Below, piece after piece: positions 13,158 through 25,370 of a stretch of DNA of 64,000 nucleotides (position 1 is the stretch's first letter; the number at the start of each line of letters is the position of its first letter). The notes below the pieces were generated by a model. It had not been told where the DNA came from and searched no databases. It was given only the letters and a program-made list of their open reading frames with translations. Source of the stretch: Colius striatus (Eukaryota > Chordata > Aves > Coliiformes > Coliidae); the NCBI RefSeq assembly GCF_028858725.1, contig NC_084761.1:34316501-34380500 (forward strand), given 5' to 3'. The position numbers and the translations under genes are program-made.

Positions 13158-16100
13158 ATCGATGACTTTGTCTTGGTTACAAGGTTGTCTTTTTGTGGTA
13201 CAAAACAGGAAATACACTGTTATACTTGTGAGGCAACTCAGTGAACAAAAGCAACTTCTTTGAATGTCTTACAAGACTTGCACTTGAGCCATTTAAAATA
13301 GATCAAATTTCCCGCCTACCTCAGTGGGCTACTGTGTTGTGGGAGCAACAATCAGTGGCAGGAGCAGAGGGATATTCCATGACAATGTTTCTGTGAAATC
13401 TACAATCTTCTTTGAATCTGTATCATTTAGGATCCTAAACTGCTCTTCCACAATAACTAGATCAGAATATTTGCAAGTTCCTCTTCTTCTTACATCTATT
13501 TCTTTTCAATTTTCAAATGCCTTATTCGCTCATCACTGATCTCTTGCTAATACCATCTTTTTCATTGTACATGAAAATGTGAAAGCATGATTCCGTGGCT
13601 TATCACCTGTTTATTGGTAAAATTAGTAGATCAGCCTGTAGCACCTCCCACTCTTTAGATGTACTTGTCTAGACCTAGATAAAAGGTAAATTTTTGAGAA
13701 TATGTTAACTTCAACCTAATTATCTAATCCCATGAATGTGCTTCTGAAGTTTGCCTTGTGAGTATCGGAAATTTAGATTGTGTTAGAATTCACTTGCCAA
13801 CAAGTAATAAAATAACCACTGTATTGTTGCACTGAAGGCAAAACTGGACTAGTTTGGGGCCGATGACACAAAAGAAAGGGAGGACTCTTGAATCTGAATG
13901 GGCTCTGTGTGGTAGAAGGATAATTATTGAAAACTAACTCCCCACTTCCATCACTCTCAGACGCGTGTTCTGCTCCCACTTTTAAATCATTTCTGATACA
14001 TGTTGTGTGCTCTTACACTTTTTGTTCAGATCACTTGCCCAGACACCTTCTTTTTTCCTGCATCACTTTTCTCCTACATTAGTGATTTGAACTGGCTCAG
14101 GAAACGGGTCTGACAAGGTCTGAGGACAGCAGCAGGTAAAAAGAGTAATCACACTGCTGAGAGAACAAGGAGACCAGATGAGCAGCAGTAGTGAGCTGGA
14201 TGCTCTGACCCCATCTTGTGTAACTTAATTTCCACAAAGGTATAGAACATTTTTGGAAGGTTTAACAAAGCAAAGCTGTTCTGGCAGCAGTAGAGTCCAG
14301 ACATGAGTTGACTACTCTTTTAAGTCCCACTCACAAAATGAGCACTATTCACATGGATCATGAAAAGGCAGTAGGTTTTGTTGCTACTTTGCTTGCCTGG
14401 GCATCTTGCTTTGGCTTGAATATATTTTGAGTTCATGGAACTTATTTCTTGGGAGGCATAGAAATCAAAGTATCTCACAAGTATTGTTTAACTGTGGCAC
14501 CAAAATGAGACATTGCTCACAGTTAATTGAGGAGATCTGTGACTTTATATCCTCCCTACTGCTGAAATAGTTAACGGTGTTGACATGTAAATGATCCTTA
14601 CTGTTTTTTTAATAAAGAGCAGAAATTGTCGCTCCCAAACAAGTACAGTCCACAAGAGGAATCATTATACAAATACCCTGGGACTTGCTCCCAGCTACTT
14701 ACTTGGATAATTATGTGCCCCACCTCTTCCTTATCAGACTAGGAACCCTCTTTCATCATCAGGAAAACTATCACAGACGCAGCATAGCCAGCAGCAATTA
14801 TAAGATAACTGCAATCCCTTCACCTAACATGCACCGTCAAAACACTGTTGGCCAACTCATTAGCAGAGTACACCAACTGTCATACTCGCTGTGGGCAGAT
14901 CAGTGTAATGCAGAACCTGCTGCTGTGAAGATTTCACCAGGGATGTAATATTTGGACAGAGCAGGATTGCTGTCTCCATAGCTTGTATACTTTCCAATCG
15001 TACTTTTCAGCTCAGCGACCCTGGCAATCAAAAATGACAACAGTAATGGGAAAAACCTCTCAGACTATTTGCAGCTTCTAAATCCATCCCAGTCAGATGA
15101 ACAACTACCTGCCTTTGGGCTCCTGCTGTTTTTCTGGAGCCAGTTTAACTGGTTCGGATATGGCAAGATCTACTCTGCCAAAGCCAATAGTCCCTGGGGC
15201 ACCCAGGACAGCCTGTTGTGCCTGTTGGTAGTGCACTCTTGCTCAGTAGCTTTTCATTTCCTTGCTGAATGATCTTCTAAAGAAGGTCACTACACATTCA
15301 GATGCCATTGGTTGTTTTCTGACTGTTTGAGTGAGTTCTGGAACTGTTGTAAACCCTGACTTGTTTAAAAATACAAAATGCCTACATAAATAACAAGGTG
15401 GATAAAGAATTTCTTTTTTTTTTAGAGCAATCTGCTGTTATAGATCTTAACACAGAAATAAAATTGACTGTTTTCTGCACAATGCAAGAAGAAGTCCAAG
15501 GATGGGAATATGCCACTGGGGAAGTAAAAGGAACAGTAGGGATTTCTGTAAGTAAAATGCCTTTAAATGTCTGTTTAACCACAGCCTCAGTCATGTCAGC
15601 ATATCATACTACCCGTGTGCCTTTGCTATGAACCGCAGAAGAGGAATTAAGTGCCCTTGGTTCTTTTTCTTTCCCAGACTATGTTACAGCTTGGTCAGTC
15701 CTTTATTCTCATTCACAGCATAGCCATACACACTGACTCAAGGGAAAGGGTGCTAGAAGTGGAATGTGGGCAGGTATAAACTGTGCTTGTGCAGGGGGGA
15801 ACTTATGGTGATTTGCTCTACAGTAACCCTGTATTATTGCTGAAACTACAGCCCAAGGCACCATCTCCCCCCCAAAAAATAAAGGGAGGCAGTTGGAATG
15901 CTTTTATTTGATCTGAGTTTGGTTATCCACTTTGCAATGTAGCCCCAGAAAGTAGCAATGCTGAAGGGATAGGATGCAGCAGCGTGAGGTCAGGACAAAC
16001 AGAAGGGGGATGCTGGGAGTTCCTGCAGCTGCTGGCGTCTGCATGAGGAACCACAGCCTTGGACCTCTGGTGAGCTGATGAAGTAATTATGTGAAGCTTG

Positions 16101-19039
16101 GACAGTAACTTGACATAAATGAAGTAGTAGGTGTAATGACGTTTTGAATCAAAACAAACTAGTTCAACATTTAAATCAATAACAAGTGCTTAAAGCTATC
16201 ATTCAGGAGATAGCTCCTACTGGCATAAGTTTTGAAATGCAGATCAGTGAACCTCTCTGAAGGCTATTTGTTAGGCTTCCTGTAAAATTATATGCGGATC
16301 CTAAGATAGGCCTGTAATGCAGAATGTATACCAGTATATTCTTACCTGTAGATATGAGTAAGTATGTGAATTTCTCATTGAAGTTTACACGGCTGAAATG
16401 AGACATAGGATATTGTTTCACAACACTTTTAGCTGACATAAGCCACCACTGCTGCCCAAAACAGTGCAAGGGTGAAGTTAGAAGATCCAGTTGAGCCAAA
16501 CTAACAGGTCATTGCTGCTGACAGGGGCTGGTTCTTCTGTCTGTCCCCTCGATCTGCCTCTCCACTGCTGGCCCTCCACTGCTTGCACTTCTCTTGCCCC
16601 TACTCTGCTATTCCTCTGATCCTTCAGTGAGCTGTTCCAAATCCTATGTGGTTAAAACATGACAACTGTTGTTGCACAGTTTAATAAGCTGAGCCGGCTC
16701 ACGGCAAGATGGCTTGGGCTTCACGGCTGCACAAAGGACCTGGCTTCACAGCTGCAGACAGGTGTAGAGGAGATGGAAAGGAGGGTGTGGAACTGATGTT
16801 TTTGGCAGCAGCAAGCTATTAAATTGGCTACACTGTATCTTCTAGCTGCACCCAGACCTAACTGTGCTGCAGTCCCGTTTGGCTCCTGTTCTTTGCTTCC
16901 CCACGACCTCCCTCCTTGTGCCAGCGCCAGCACTTGCACAGCCAGTTGATGAGCTGTGCCAGGCATCAAAGCCAAACCAACAGAACCATTGTTTAACCAA
17001 GATCAGTTTTACAGAGGAGTGGCAGGGGGGCAGGAGTGGGGCATAGGAGTGAAGGGAAAGACTGGGGGTTTTTCAGCAGCAGCTACAACTGCTTAAGGTG
17101 TTAGTGAAAGTACATACCTGGAGGCCTGGTACTGTGGTTGAGCCCTAGAAAATGAGACTTAGCAAGTTTCCAGAGCATATTTGCATGAAGCTCAAAGGGG
17201 GAAGGCAGTGGATTTCTCTGTTTCACATTTTGTTAGCTGACTTCTTCCAAAGAGTAACTTGACCCAGTTATCCATCTCGGGCAATTCCAGATTTCTCCTT
17301 CTGTTAAAATTGTGCTGTGATTTAGTAAAGAGTGTGTAAATGAATCACCTTGTCAAACAAGCGGAAAAAAATACACTGACTTTCACCTTTTCAAATACAT
17401 CTGACCTGTTTGTTTGCTACATGCTTGTTTTAAAATATAATAACTGTTATTACTGCTGAGACAAACACAATACAATGCCAAAAACTAAACTGGATTCCCT
17501 GACAATTTTGCATTTTTAAATTCCAGTTATTCGGGCTGTCTGTTCAGTTCCAAATCATCACAAAACAACCAGATTTGACTTCTCAAGAAATGCTGGATTT
17601 ACTTGAAAGAACTTTTTAGATTAAGAGGTTGTTGGATGTGTTTCAGTCTTGGCTGTAACGGCTGAAGTTTGAAAGCTTGCATCCACAAGACTAATTGAGC
17701 TTAGAGGAAAAAATGGAAAAGCTGGACTGTTGATGTGACTGTACTGTGAGTACATGGTCACACTTTTCCTTAAAAATAGCACCAATAATTTACCCCACAA
17801 AGAGCTGTCATGACGTGGCTGAGGAGGCAGCGGACAGTAGGAATGAGGTGGTGGGGCTGGGGGAAGAATGGGATAACAACCAGGTGCCGGAAAGAAATGG
17901 CTATATGGCTGTAACCTGCAGGGATGTCCCAGTGGGATGCAGTCAGAAGGAGAGGTTAAGCGATGATGTGGAGGCTGGAAGAGAAGCAGTGATACAGTAA
18001 GCCTGCCACCAAACTCTGTGTGCAGGGAAAGCTCATGCCAACCATGGCCTTGTTAACAAGTGTTTAGGATAACTTCTTTTCTATTTATGATTGGGAAAAA
18101 ACCCACCCCTTTGCTACATTACAACCTCTTTACTGCAACTCAGTAACAAGTTCACCATAGAAATGAGGCCAGTAGTCTTTTTCTGGTTATGTGTTCTGTT
18201 GGTTAATTTCCTCTGATGGTGATTTTTTTTTTACAATGTTTTATTTGCATTTATAAAGCTCTTTGTTGTTTGTTTTATGCCAATGTTTAATGGACTGTTA
18301 TTATTCAGGTATACTATTGTAACGTGCAGGTGTTTTGTCCTATCATACCCATCCTTGGATGTGAAAATAAATTGAGCTTCTGCTGCCATTCCCACAGAAC
18401 ACTGAAATTTGCTATCTGTATACGTATATACATAGAGCAGCTTCAGTGTTCATGTCACAGAGAAAATAAGAGTCAAGAAAAAGAATGAAAAAGAAAAATT
18501 ACATATTTAAATTCACTTTAGATTTGTATTTTTTCCTTTTGCAATAAAAATACTTCTGCTCTAAGTGATCAGCTCCATTAATTGAATGTGTGTATTTTCA
18601 AATTAACCCATGGAGTCACAGACCAGATGAGTTCAGGGTATTTTAAAGACATCTTTTATGAGAGTCGAAGCTATAGATATCTTGAGGTGCAAGAAATTAC
18701 TACAAGTCAATAAAAACTTGGGCCAAGTAAGCCCAAATCCAAAGTATTTATTCCACAAGCAGAACTCAGCCTAAACATCAGCTTAAATCAAGTTGGCCAC
18801 AAACACAAATATTTAGCATGCTATAAAATGCTTTTAGGAACAGACCATCTTTGGACAAGGTCCACTATCTTATACGAATCAAGAAGGGAACAACTTTTTC
18901 AATACAGAAAGAAGTATCAAGAGGTAAGCTCATTTTACCACATTCCTGATGATAATGATCAAGATAATACTGCATGGTACTAGAGTTATTTAGAAAGTTT
19001 ATCCTCAGCGAGAACAGCTTGCTGGTTTCCTTCAACAAA

Positions 19040-19540
19040 GCTGTTTGATTCCTTCAGACTCTGCCCAGTCTGGAGAATTTAGCTGTACCATATTGTCTGC
19101 TGCCAAGTACTTCCACTCCCCATCCTCTGTGGAACTGAGGACACCAGCTCTATACAGTAGGCTTTTTGCACATCAAAATGCTTGTTTTTGGAACGCTATG
19201 CCCATGGAGCAATGCTGAGTAGTGCTTGCCAATGAAGGTGCCCAATGCTGTGGCATACAAGTTCCTGTTTGTGCCAGCTCCTGATTGTTTCATTGGCCTG
19301 TAGAGTGGTCTGGTCCTGATTGAAGTTCTCGGTGTTCTCAGCAGTGGTGTGCTTGACTGCCTGTGTTTTCCAGTGCCCTGAGACTGTCTGTCCAGGTGTT
19401 ATAGTGAGGCCAAACAGCTTCCTCCTGAGCTTTTACCAGGATCACTCTGAGCCCGACTGGTCGACACACAACTGAGACCGCCATTGCTTCTGATTGGTGG
19501 TCTTCCAGCTTATCAGACAGTATCCAAAGCAGTGGCTCTT
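19040..19540 (-). pseudogene. Possible decayed retrocopy or unknown coding relic
   Basis: On the minus strand, adjacent segments stay open in different frames with amino-acid composition unlike the surrounding AT-rich noise. One frame, going down from about 19534, contains WILSDKLEDHQSEAM followed by AVSVVCRPVG and continues about 68 codons. A second frame over the middle is open for about 78 codons and contains PGQTVSGHWKTQAVKHTTAE. A third frame near 19080-19165 reads GVLSSTEDGEWKYLAADNM. Switching frames would fit a coding relic broken by frameshifts, such as a processed pseudogene. I recognise no family, no poly(A) tail is visible, and chance is a serious alternative. Confidence 0.2.
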
Positions 19541-20480
19541 TTTTTCAGTTGTCTAAATCAATCATGCTGTTGCAGCCCATTTATCTGAGCTGTTCTGTTA
19601 TGCTAATCCAGCAGAAAATAAATTCAATAGAAAAATAGTTTTCTGTCGCATAAGGAGTGTCTTTATTACCTTTCACATCTGTCACCACTACTTCTATTTA
19701 GCTTATGTCTACAATCTCCTTCTCTATTCTTCCTGCTGGATGAAAACATTATTTGCTTGCTGTGAGGTACAAGTTATATTGGTGGCTCTCCAGGGGGAAT
19801 CACATGGAATTTCTTCACCTTACCTAATGACTCTAAATTGATGTTGACTTTTTTTTTTTTTGTTTATGTCTGTGCATGCACACATGTGTGGGTTTTTTTT
19901 GGTTATATATTGATGGCTTTGTGTCCTTAGACCTCTCAGTAAATTAAAATTGCACCATTTGAAATGTCACCTTTTTTTTTAACCTAAAATGTAGTTTCAT
20001 AGAATAAAGATATAAAATACTGGCATTTTTTTTACAAATGAAAAGTTCAACTGTTCAAAATAAGAGGAAATGCTATTGCCTTTTTATTTGGTTGAGGTTT
20101 TTTATGCAAGCTCAGAACATAATTTAACTCCCATATTTTGCAAACGTGGGGCAATAACATACAAGTATCCCACTGACACCTGAAGATTTAGAACCAAATC
20201 ATTCAAGACTGTTATACTTTAGGGATTTTAGTACTTTGTGTCATGCATGCCGACAAAATAAAGACTTGTAACACCTATGGAATTTCATCGCCTTGTCATT
20301 TAGACTGGACCATAACATAACCTGAGATGATGCAGGCAGGGGAAATACAACATACCACTCATTTCACTAATTCACATTCTACATGCTGAACAGTGTTGTT
20401 ACTCCTGTTGAATAACCCTGTCATGCCCATGTCTATTAAGGCTTCACCACAGTTTAGTTTTTGGAAGTCATTAGTGATGT

Positions 20481-20505
20481 TGAAAATGATGAAAAATGAT
20501 GAAAA
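20481..20505. repeat. Short tandem repeat of about 10 bases
   Basis: Two to two and a half copies of a GATGAAAAAT-like unit lie in a row. This is simple sequence with no inferred role. Confidence 0.7.
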
Positions 20506-22449
20506 TACTCTGTAAGCTAAACTGCAAGAGTCTCTCTGTCCTTTCTCAATCTGTCCCCACTGTTGCTTTCACTCACACATGATGTTGTAAGGCAATTAAT
20601 ATGAACTGAGTTTATTCATTTTTTTTATCCCAGAAGTATGAAGTTTCATGCATGTATGCCAAATTTATTGTCTCATATACTGTAGTTCTGTTTACCCATG
20701 TATGGAAGTTTCAGAGAGCTCATCAGAGGAAAACAGATATAGTTTTTTCCATTGCACAATGCAACAGGCACAAGGTTAGACCAGTATTATACTTGTCACA
20801 AAGAGAGTATTATACCTGTGTTCCATTGTAATGTCTTTGTTAGTTTAAGGACCCCAAATCCCTCTGGGAGTGACACAAACCCATATAACGTCCCTTTGTG
20901 CTATATTCTTGTATTTCTATCTCTGATTTAGTAGACAGATGTGAAAAAGCATATGAAGCCAGATAACTCCCTAGTAACTACACAGCTGCAGATGTTGAAG
21001 AGAGTCAGTTATTCTGGCTAAGGTCAGTATTAATTTATGCTCAAAACGTTCCTTCCAGCCATGCCATTTTTTTTATCATATAATATATCTTACTGTTATT
21101 TTGGGCTGATCCCTCCCACATTGATCAAACTGCTTCCCCATCTGTGGCCTCTTCCAGCATAAAGTTTTAAAGCATTAAGATCCCAGTATTTGCTTTTCCT
21201 GGGCAAGGAGTGTAGTCTTAATTCACAGACAAAAGCAATCGTAGGATAAAAAAGTCTCAAGACAGCAGAATTTCAAGGCTTTATGATATCTTACATCTAT
21301 GAGACTTTGCAAAAAGAGTTTCTTCTTTACCTTCATCTTATTATTCCTGCTGAGAAGGGCAACATGATCATTAGAAAAAAAGTTCTAGTTTGCTTTTGTC
21401 GCTGGCCAAATTCTGAATGTTCGTCTTTTTTTGCCCTCGCTTCAATCTGTCTAAAACTCTTAGCAAATTCCCACTCTGCTATGACTTGTGGCAGAACCAC
21501 AGGTTAAATTCTGTATAATAGAAACTGATAGCACAAAATAAAGTGTTGTGTTATAGGCAATTGGCATTAGCTAGGGGTCATCCACAGTAGAGTAACACAA
21601 TTGCCTAATGCTTTAAAATTTGAGGTGAGTTGAGTAACCATGCAAAATTAAAAGCCATTTTAAAACTAAAATCTGACCTCATTTAGCTTGGGCAACTGCC
21701 TTTCCCATAAAGGAAAACGTTACTTTTAATTTTTTTAAGTATATTTTAAAATATTCTAGGTTATGAAAGTGAGAAGTTCTAAAGCCTCTTCTGGCATCCT
21801 CTGGGTTTAGTGGGAATCTTTCCACTTTTTTCAAATACCAATGGATATTGAAAAGGAAGAAGCAGCTAGTCTTCCATGTGAAGGCTTCAAACACAGCATG
21901 GTGTATTGCAGGCATATGCCTTTCTGCTGTCAACCAGCCAATAAAGTGATAGAGCTGCCCTAACTGCACTTTTAACAGTTCTTACTAGTTTCAGGACCAT
22001 GCTAACAAAGCCGAAGAGCTTCAAGTCAGCATGGAGCCTGAGTGGGAGCAAATTGTCATCTGCACAAAATATGTTGTTTAGATATTCATACAGAAGATTA
22101 TCCCATATTGTCCAATGCCAAATGAATCTATCACAGCAGGACAGTATCCTAGCAAATGATCTTATTGACTTTGGGAGCAGAGCAAGGGGAATTTATGTGG
22201 AAAGGAATTGATCTGGGTTCAGAAAAGAATTGCAAAAGAAGTGTCATAACCTGTTGAAGCAAGCTTAAAATGGTACCAACACTACAATTCTCTTTGGCAT
22301 TTCTATTTCATAGAAATGAATGATGCTTTGAGGAAAGCACCTGTTTGTGTAACATATGTCCTAGCCCTTCCCTCACACGGTACAGAAATATTACGCTCCT
22401 CACTTGAAAATCTCAGTATTGGCACATAGTCATGACCAAGGATAGACTT

Positions 22450-22742
22450 TTTAGCAGGGCCTGTAGCAATAGGATGACTACTGGTTTTAAAGTAAAAGAG
22501 GGTAGATTCAGACTAGATAAAAGTAAGATATTTTCTATAATGAGAATGGTGAAAGACTGAAACAGTTGCTCAGAGAAGTGGTAGATGGCCTTTACTTGGA
22601 AGCATTCAAAGTCAGGTCAGATAGGGCTCTGATCCAGTTGAAGTTGTCTCTGCATATTACAGAGGGATTAGACTAAGTGACCTTAAAGGTCCCTTCCAAA
22701 ACAAACTATCCTGTGATTTTATAATTCCATGATTCTGTGACT
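22450..22742 (+). mobile_element. CR1 LINE, older 3' fragment (copy E)
   Basis: The order of recognisable CR1 blocks is intact: AGGGCCTGTAGCAATAGGA, a 'gactgaaacagttgctcaga' block, an 'ggaagcattcaaagtcaggt' block, then GACCTTAAAGGTCCCTTCCAA and a terminal ATGATTCTGTGA. Many substitutions separate it from the other copies, and it has the GACCTTTAAGGTCCCTTCC type of 3' end rather than that of copies A, B and F. It therefore belongs to a different and apparently older subfamily. It is non-functional; the ORF2 C-terminus is only traceable. Confidence 0.88.
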
Positions 22743-23847
22743 TCTGACACAACATACAGGATTGTGGTGCTCATGCCTGGTTTGGGAAATAGCTATTTTT
22801 TTCTGCCACTTACAAATTTTGCCTGCAGATTTTTCTCCATAGGCACAAAGGTTCAGTGTGTGCATATGAAGATATCTTGCAAGAGAATGTTTTTTTTCTT
22901 TGTAGCCACTTCCATAATAAATTAAAAGAAAAAATAATAGGAAAAACATATGGTCTCAGGGAAAAAAAATGAAAAAAAAAGCTTTTGCAAAATGTAGATC
23001 TTGGGGCAAAATATGAGTAAACTGTTATCTTTCATAATTCATGTTTATTCTGGCTTGGGTCATCAATATACAAATGCAAACTATTTACTTTTTTAAAAAA
23101 ATGAAACATTTCTCCCCTGAGGAAGCTCTAGGTTATCTTGAAAAAAGGTTGCACAGCTCTAACTTTAAGGTATCCAGCAATTCTAAAGGCTCTGATCTCT
23201 GTAAAAGTCACTGGAACAGTTCCCATTGATTCCTGCTGAATCAGAGTCAGGTTTTAAGAAGCATCAACTTTAATTGTCTTAACTATTAAATCCACCAAGT
23301 GGATTTAGTATGGTTGTAACCTTTTGCAGTCTTTGGACTTTGGTGTTTAAACTAGTATTTTTGCTAATAGAGACACTTTTAAGACACTCCCTAAGCCTTC
23401 TGCAGTTTCCTTAGGGTGTCTCTACTGCTTATGTCAGTGGTTGTATTCTATTCTTAGAGGTGTTACTTTGTCAATATACACTGTTCCTTAAAATCACTCT
23501 TATTTATTACCCACACCATACAGGTAATACTCCTCTCTAGTAATTTTCAGATGATCTCTCAGAAATGCTGCCAGAATTCCAGGAAGGCTTCAAGATGTCC
23601 TTCCCTTACTTGTGGGATATAGTGTTTAATGGTGAACTCATTTCATAAGTGCTTGCCACATTTTTTCAGCTGTGCACCTGCTTTGGAAAGAAATCTGAAG
23701 TTTATCCTGGTGTTGCCTTCACAAGATAGAGCATGCTCACCCCAGGATCTCACTAGACAGAGAGTCAGCAGCAGAAATTCCAGTTACTGTATTTTGTAGC
23801 TGCCAAATCTTAAGCTTCAGCTGTGTAGCACTATACTGCACTCTGTC

Positions 23848-24087
23848 ATGGATCTCATGCCAGAATTAAGATTGCCTGTTCAAAGTATAGACATATCTTT
23901 CATGTTTGAAAATATATCTAAGGAAGAGTTGGAGATAAGACAGATACTGGCAAAGTGGGAGAGGAGAAGGGAATCTCTACATTTATCAGACATGTTATTG
24001 AAGAAAGAGGAAAGATTTTATCACATCTGTCTTGCTGAAAGCAAAGCTCTGGATTCACAAGATCTGCTGGTAACAGTGCGTAACTGA
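23848..24087 (+). CDS. Hypothetical small ORF, 79 codons, unrecognised
   Basis: The frame starts at an ATG and stays open for 79 codons. Its second half is rich in E, K, R and L and would be predicted to form amphipathic helix (for example ELEIRQILAKWERRRESLHL). It has no signal peptide and no motif I recognise. CTG/GTAACA near 24069 could act as a splice donor, but no acceptor or partner exon is evident. Most frames of this size in AT-rich intergenic DNA are accidental, and this one probably is too. Confidence 0.12.
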   Translation: MDLMPELRLPVQSIDISFMFENISKEELEIRQILAKWERRRESLHLSDMLLKKEERFYHICLAESKALDSQDLLVTVRN

Positions 24088-25347
24088 GTCTACTTTCATA
24101 CATATTAATGCTAGAAGGCTAACATCGCTGTCCTTAAAATAAAGAGGAAGACAGGTCTCTCATTAAGGTGTTTCCTACATGTGTGCCTCTGTATGTGTGA
24201 CTAATAGGTGAGAATTAGGCTGGCATTTGTTCTAGCCATTAATAAAATGTGAGTGGGGGGAACCCAGAGCTAATGTAAATGGAGATGGAAGGAAAGTACA
24301 TGCCACTGGCCCAGCCCAATGAAAGGCTGAAGTCCTCCTAGCTACCCACTGCTGGACAAATATGTACCTGATGATTAAAGTACTTATCATTAATGAAGTA
24401 AAGACTAATGATGCAAAGAGAATTACAGCACTCCTACTTATGACAAATCTTATAATGAAAAAAAGAGACTTATTAACTAATGGGTTTTGTTGTTTTACTG
24501 GGAAGAGGAGTATGGTTCCTTTAAAAGCCTTGGCCTTCTTTTCTAAATGCCCCACCTCTGCATAAGCAACACCTGCATACCTGCAGGGTACTTTCTTCTT
24601 GATGGCTTGTATACCTTGATAATATATGTTGGCAAAGTGACCTTGATTCATGATGTTTAGCCATCCATTTTATTAATATGACATCGAACTAACATTTGCT
24701 AGATCCCCAGTGATGTAGTAACTTGCAGAGCTTTTAATATCCTTTTTGCAGCATTTGTGTTCTCGGTAGCCACTGGAATAATGAGTTTTAAAAGGAAAAA
24801 AGAGACACACATCTCTCCAAGCCACACTCAAACATCAAATCTTAGCAAGAAGAATACAAAACAATTCTGGTTATCTTGGCATTGTGGGAGCTGCATGCAA
24901 CAGTCTTCCAGCAAACTGATAAGTGTTTCAGAGAGGTTTCTCACTGTTGACTGTGTGCTTATGACTTATGTTAGCTGAATTGAGGTCTGTGCAATTGCTC
25001 TGGGAACAGAAATGTATAACATATACAAGAATATACATATACAAGTACAGATGCTATGTGGTCTGAAGAAGCCTGATTGCTTTTAAGGAGGCATAAGACA
25101 TTTGCAGGTGACAGAAATTCAAGGCTTTCAGAAATCTTTCTTCACCAGGCTGTATATATGTGTATTGCTCTAAGAAGAAGTAGGTAACTTGCAGAGAAAA
25201 GTGCGGAGGATAATGTTCTCTGTCTCTTGACACGCTTGTTATCCAAGTTACCGCTCTCAGGAGCAGTAGGTTTCTTGACAGGCTTAAGGCTGCTTTTGGC
25301 CTTTTTTGTTTCTCAACGGCAGAGAAAATGTTTCTGAAAGCCATCGC

Positions 25348-25370
25348 TTTTTTTTTTTATATATATATAT
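25348..25370. repeat. T11 plus (AT)6 microsatellite
   Basis: A run of 11 T is directly followed by six AT units, then GTACAT. This is a typical slippage-prone simple repeat. Confidence 0.9.

Larger units (their letters stand above)
13158..22449. other. Intergenic DNA, no supported gene
   Basis: This is mostly AT-rich sequence without recognisable genes. It includes GC-richer patches (about 16500-17050 and 17800-18000), a 13-T run at 19849-19861, an ATGATGAAAA-type tandem repeat at 20481-20505 and an unexplained protein-like stretch on the minus strand at about 19040-19540, listed separately. Several AATAAA hexamers occur (for example near 18366 and 18543), but no upstream exon can be tied to them, so I do not call a transcript end. 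Confidence 0.65.
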
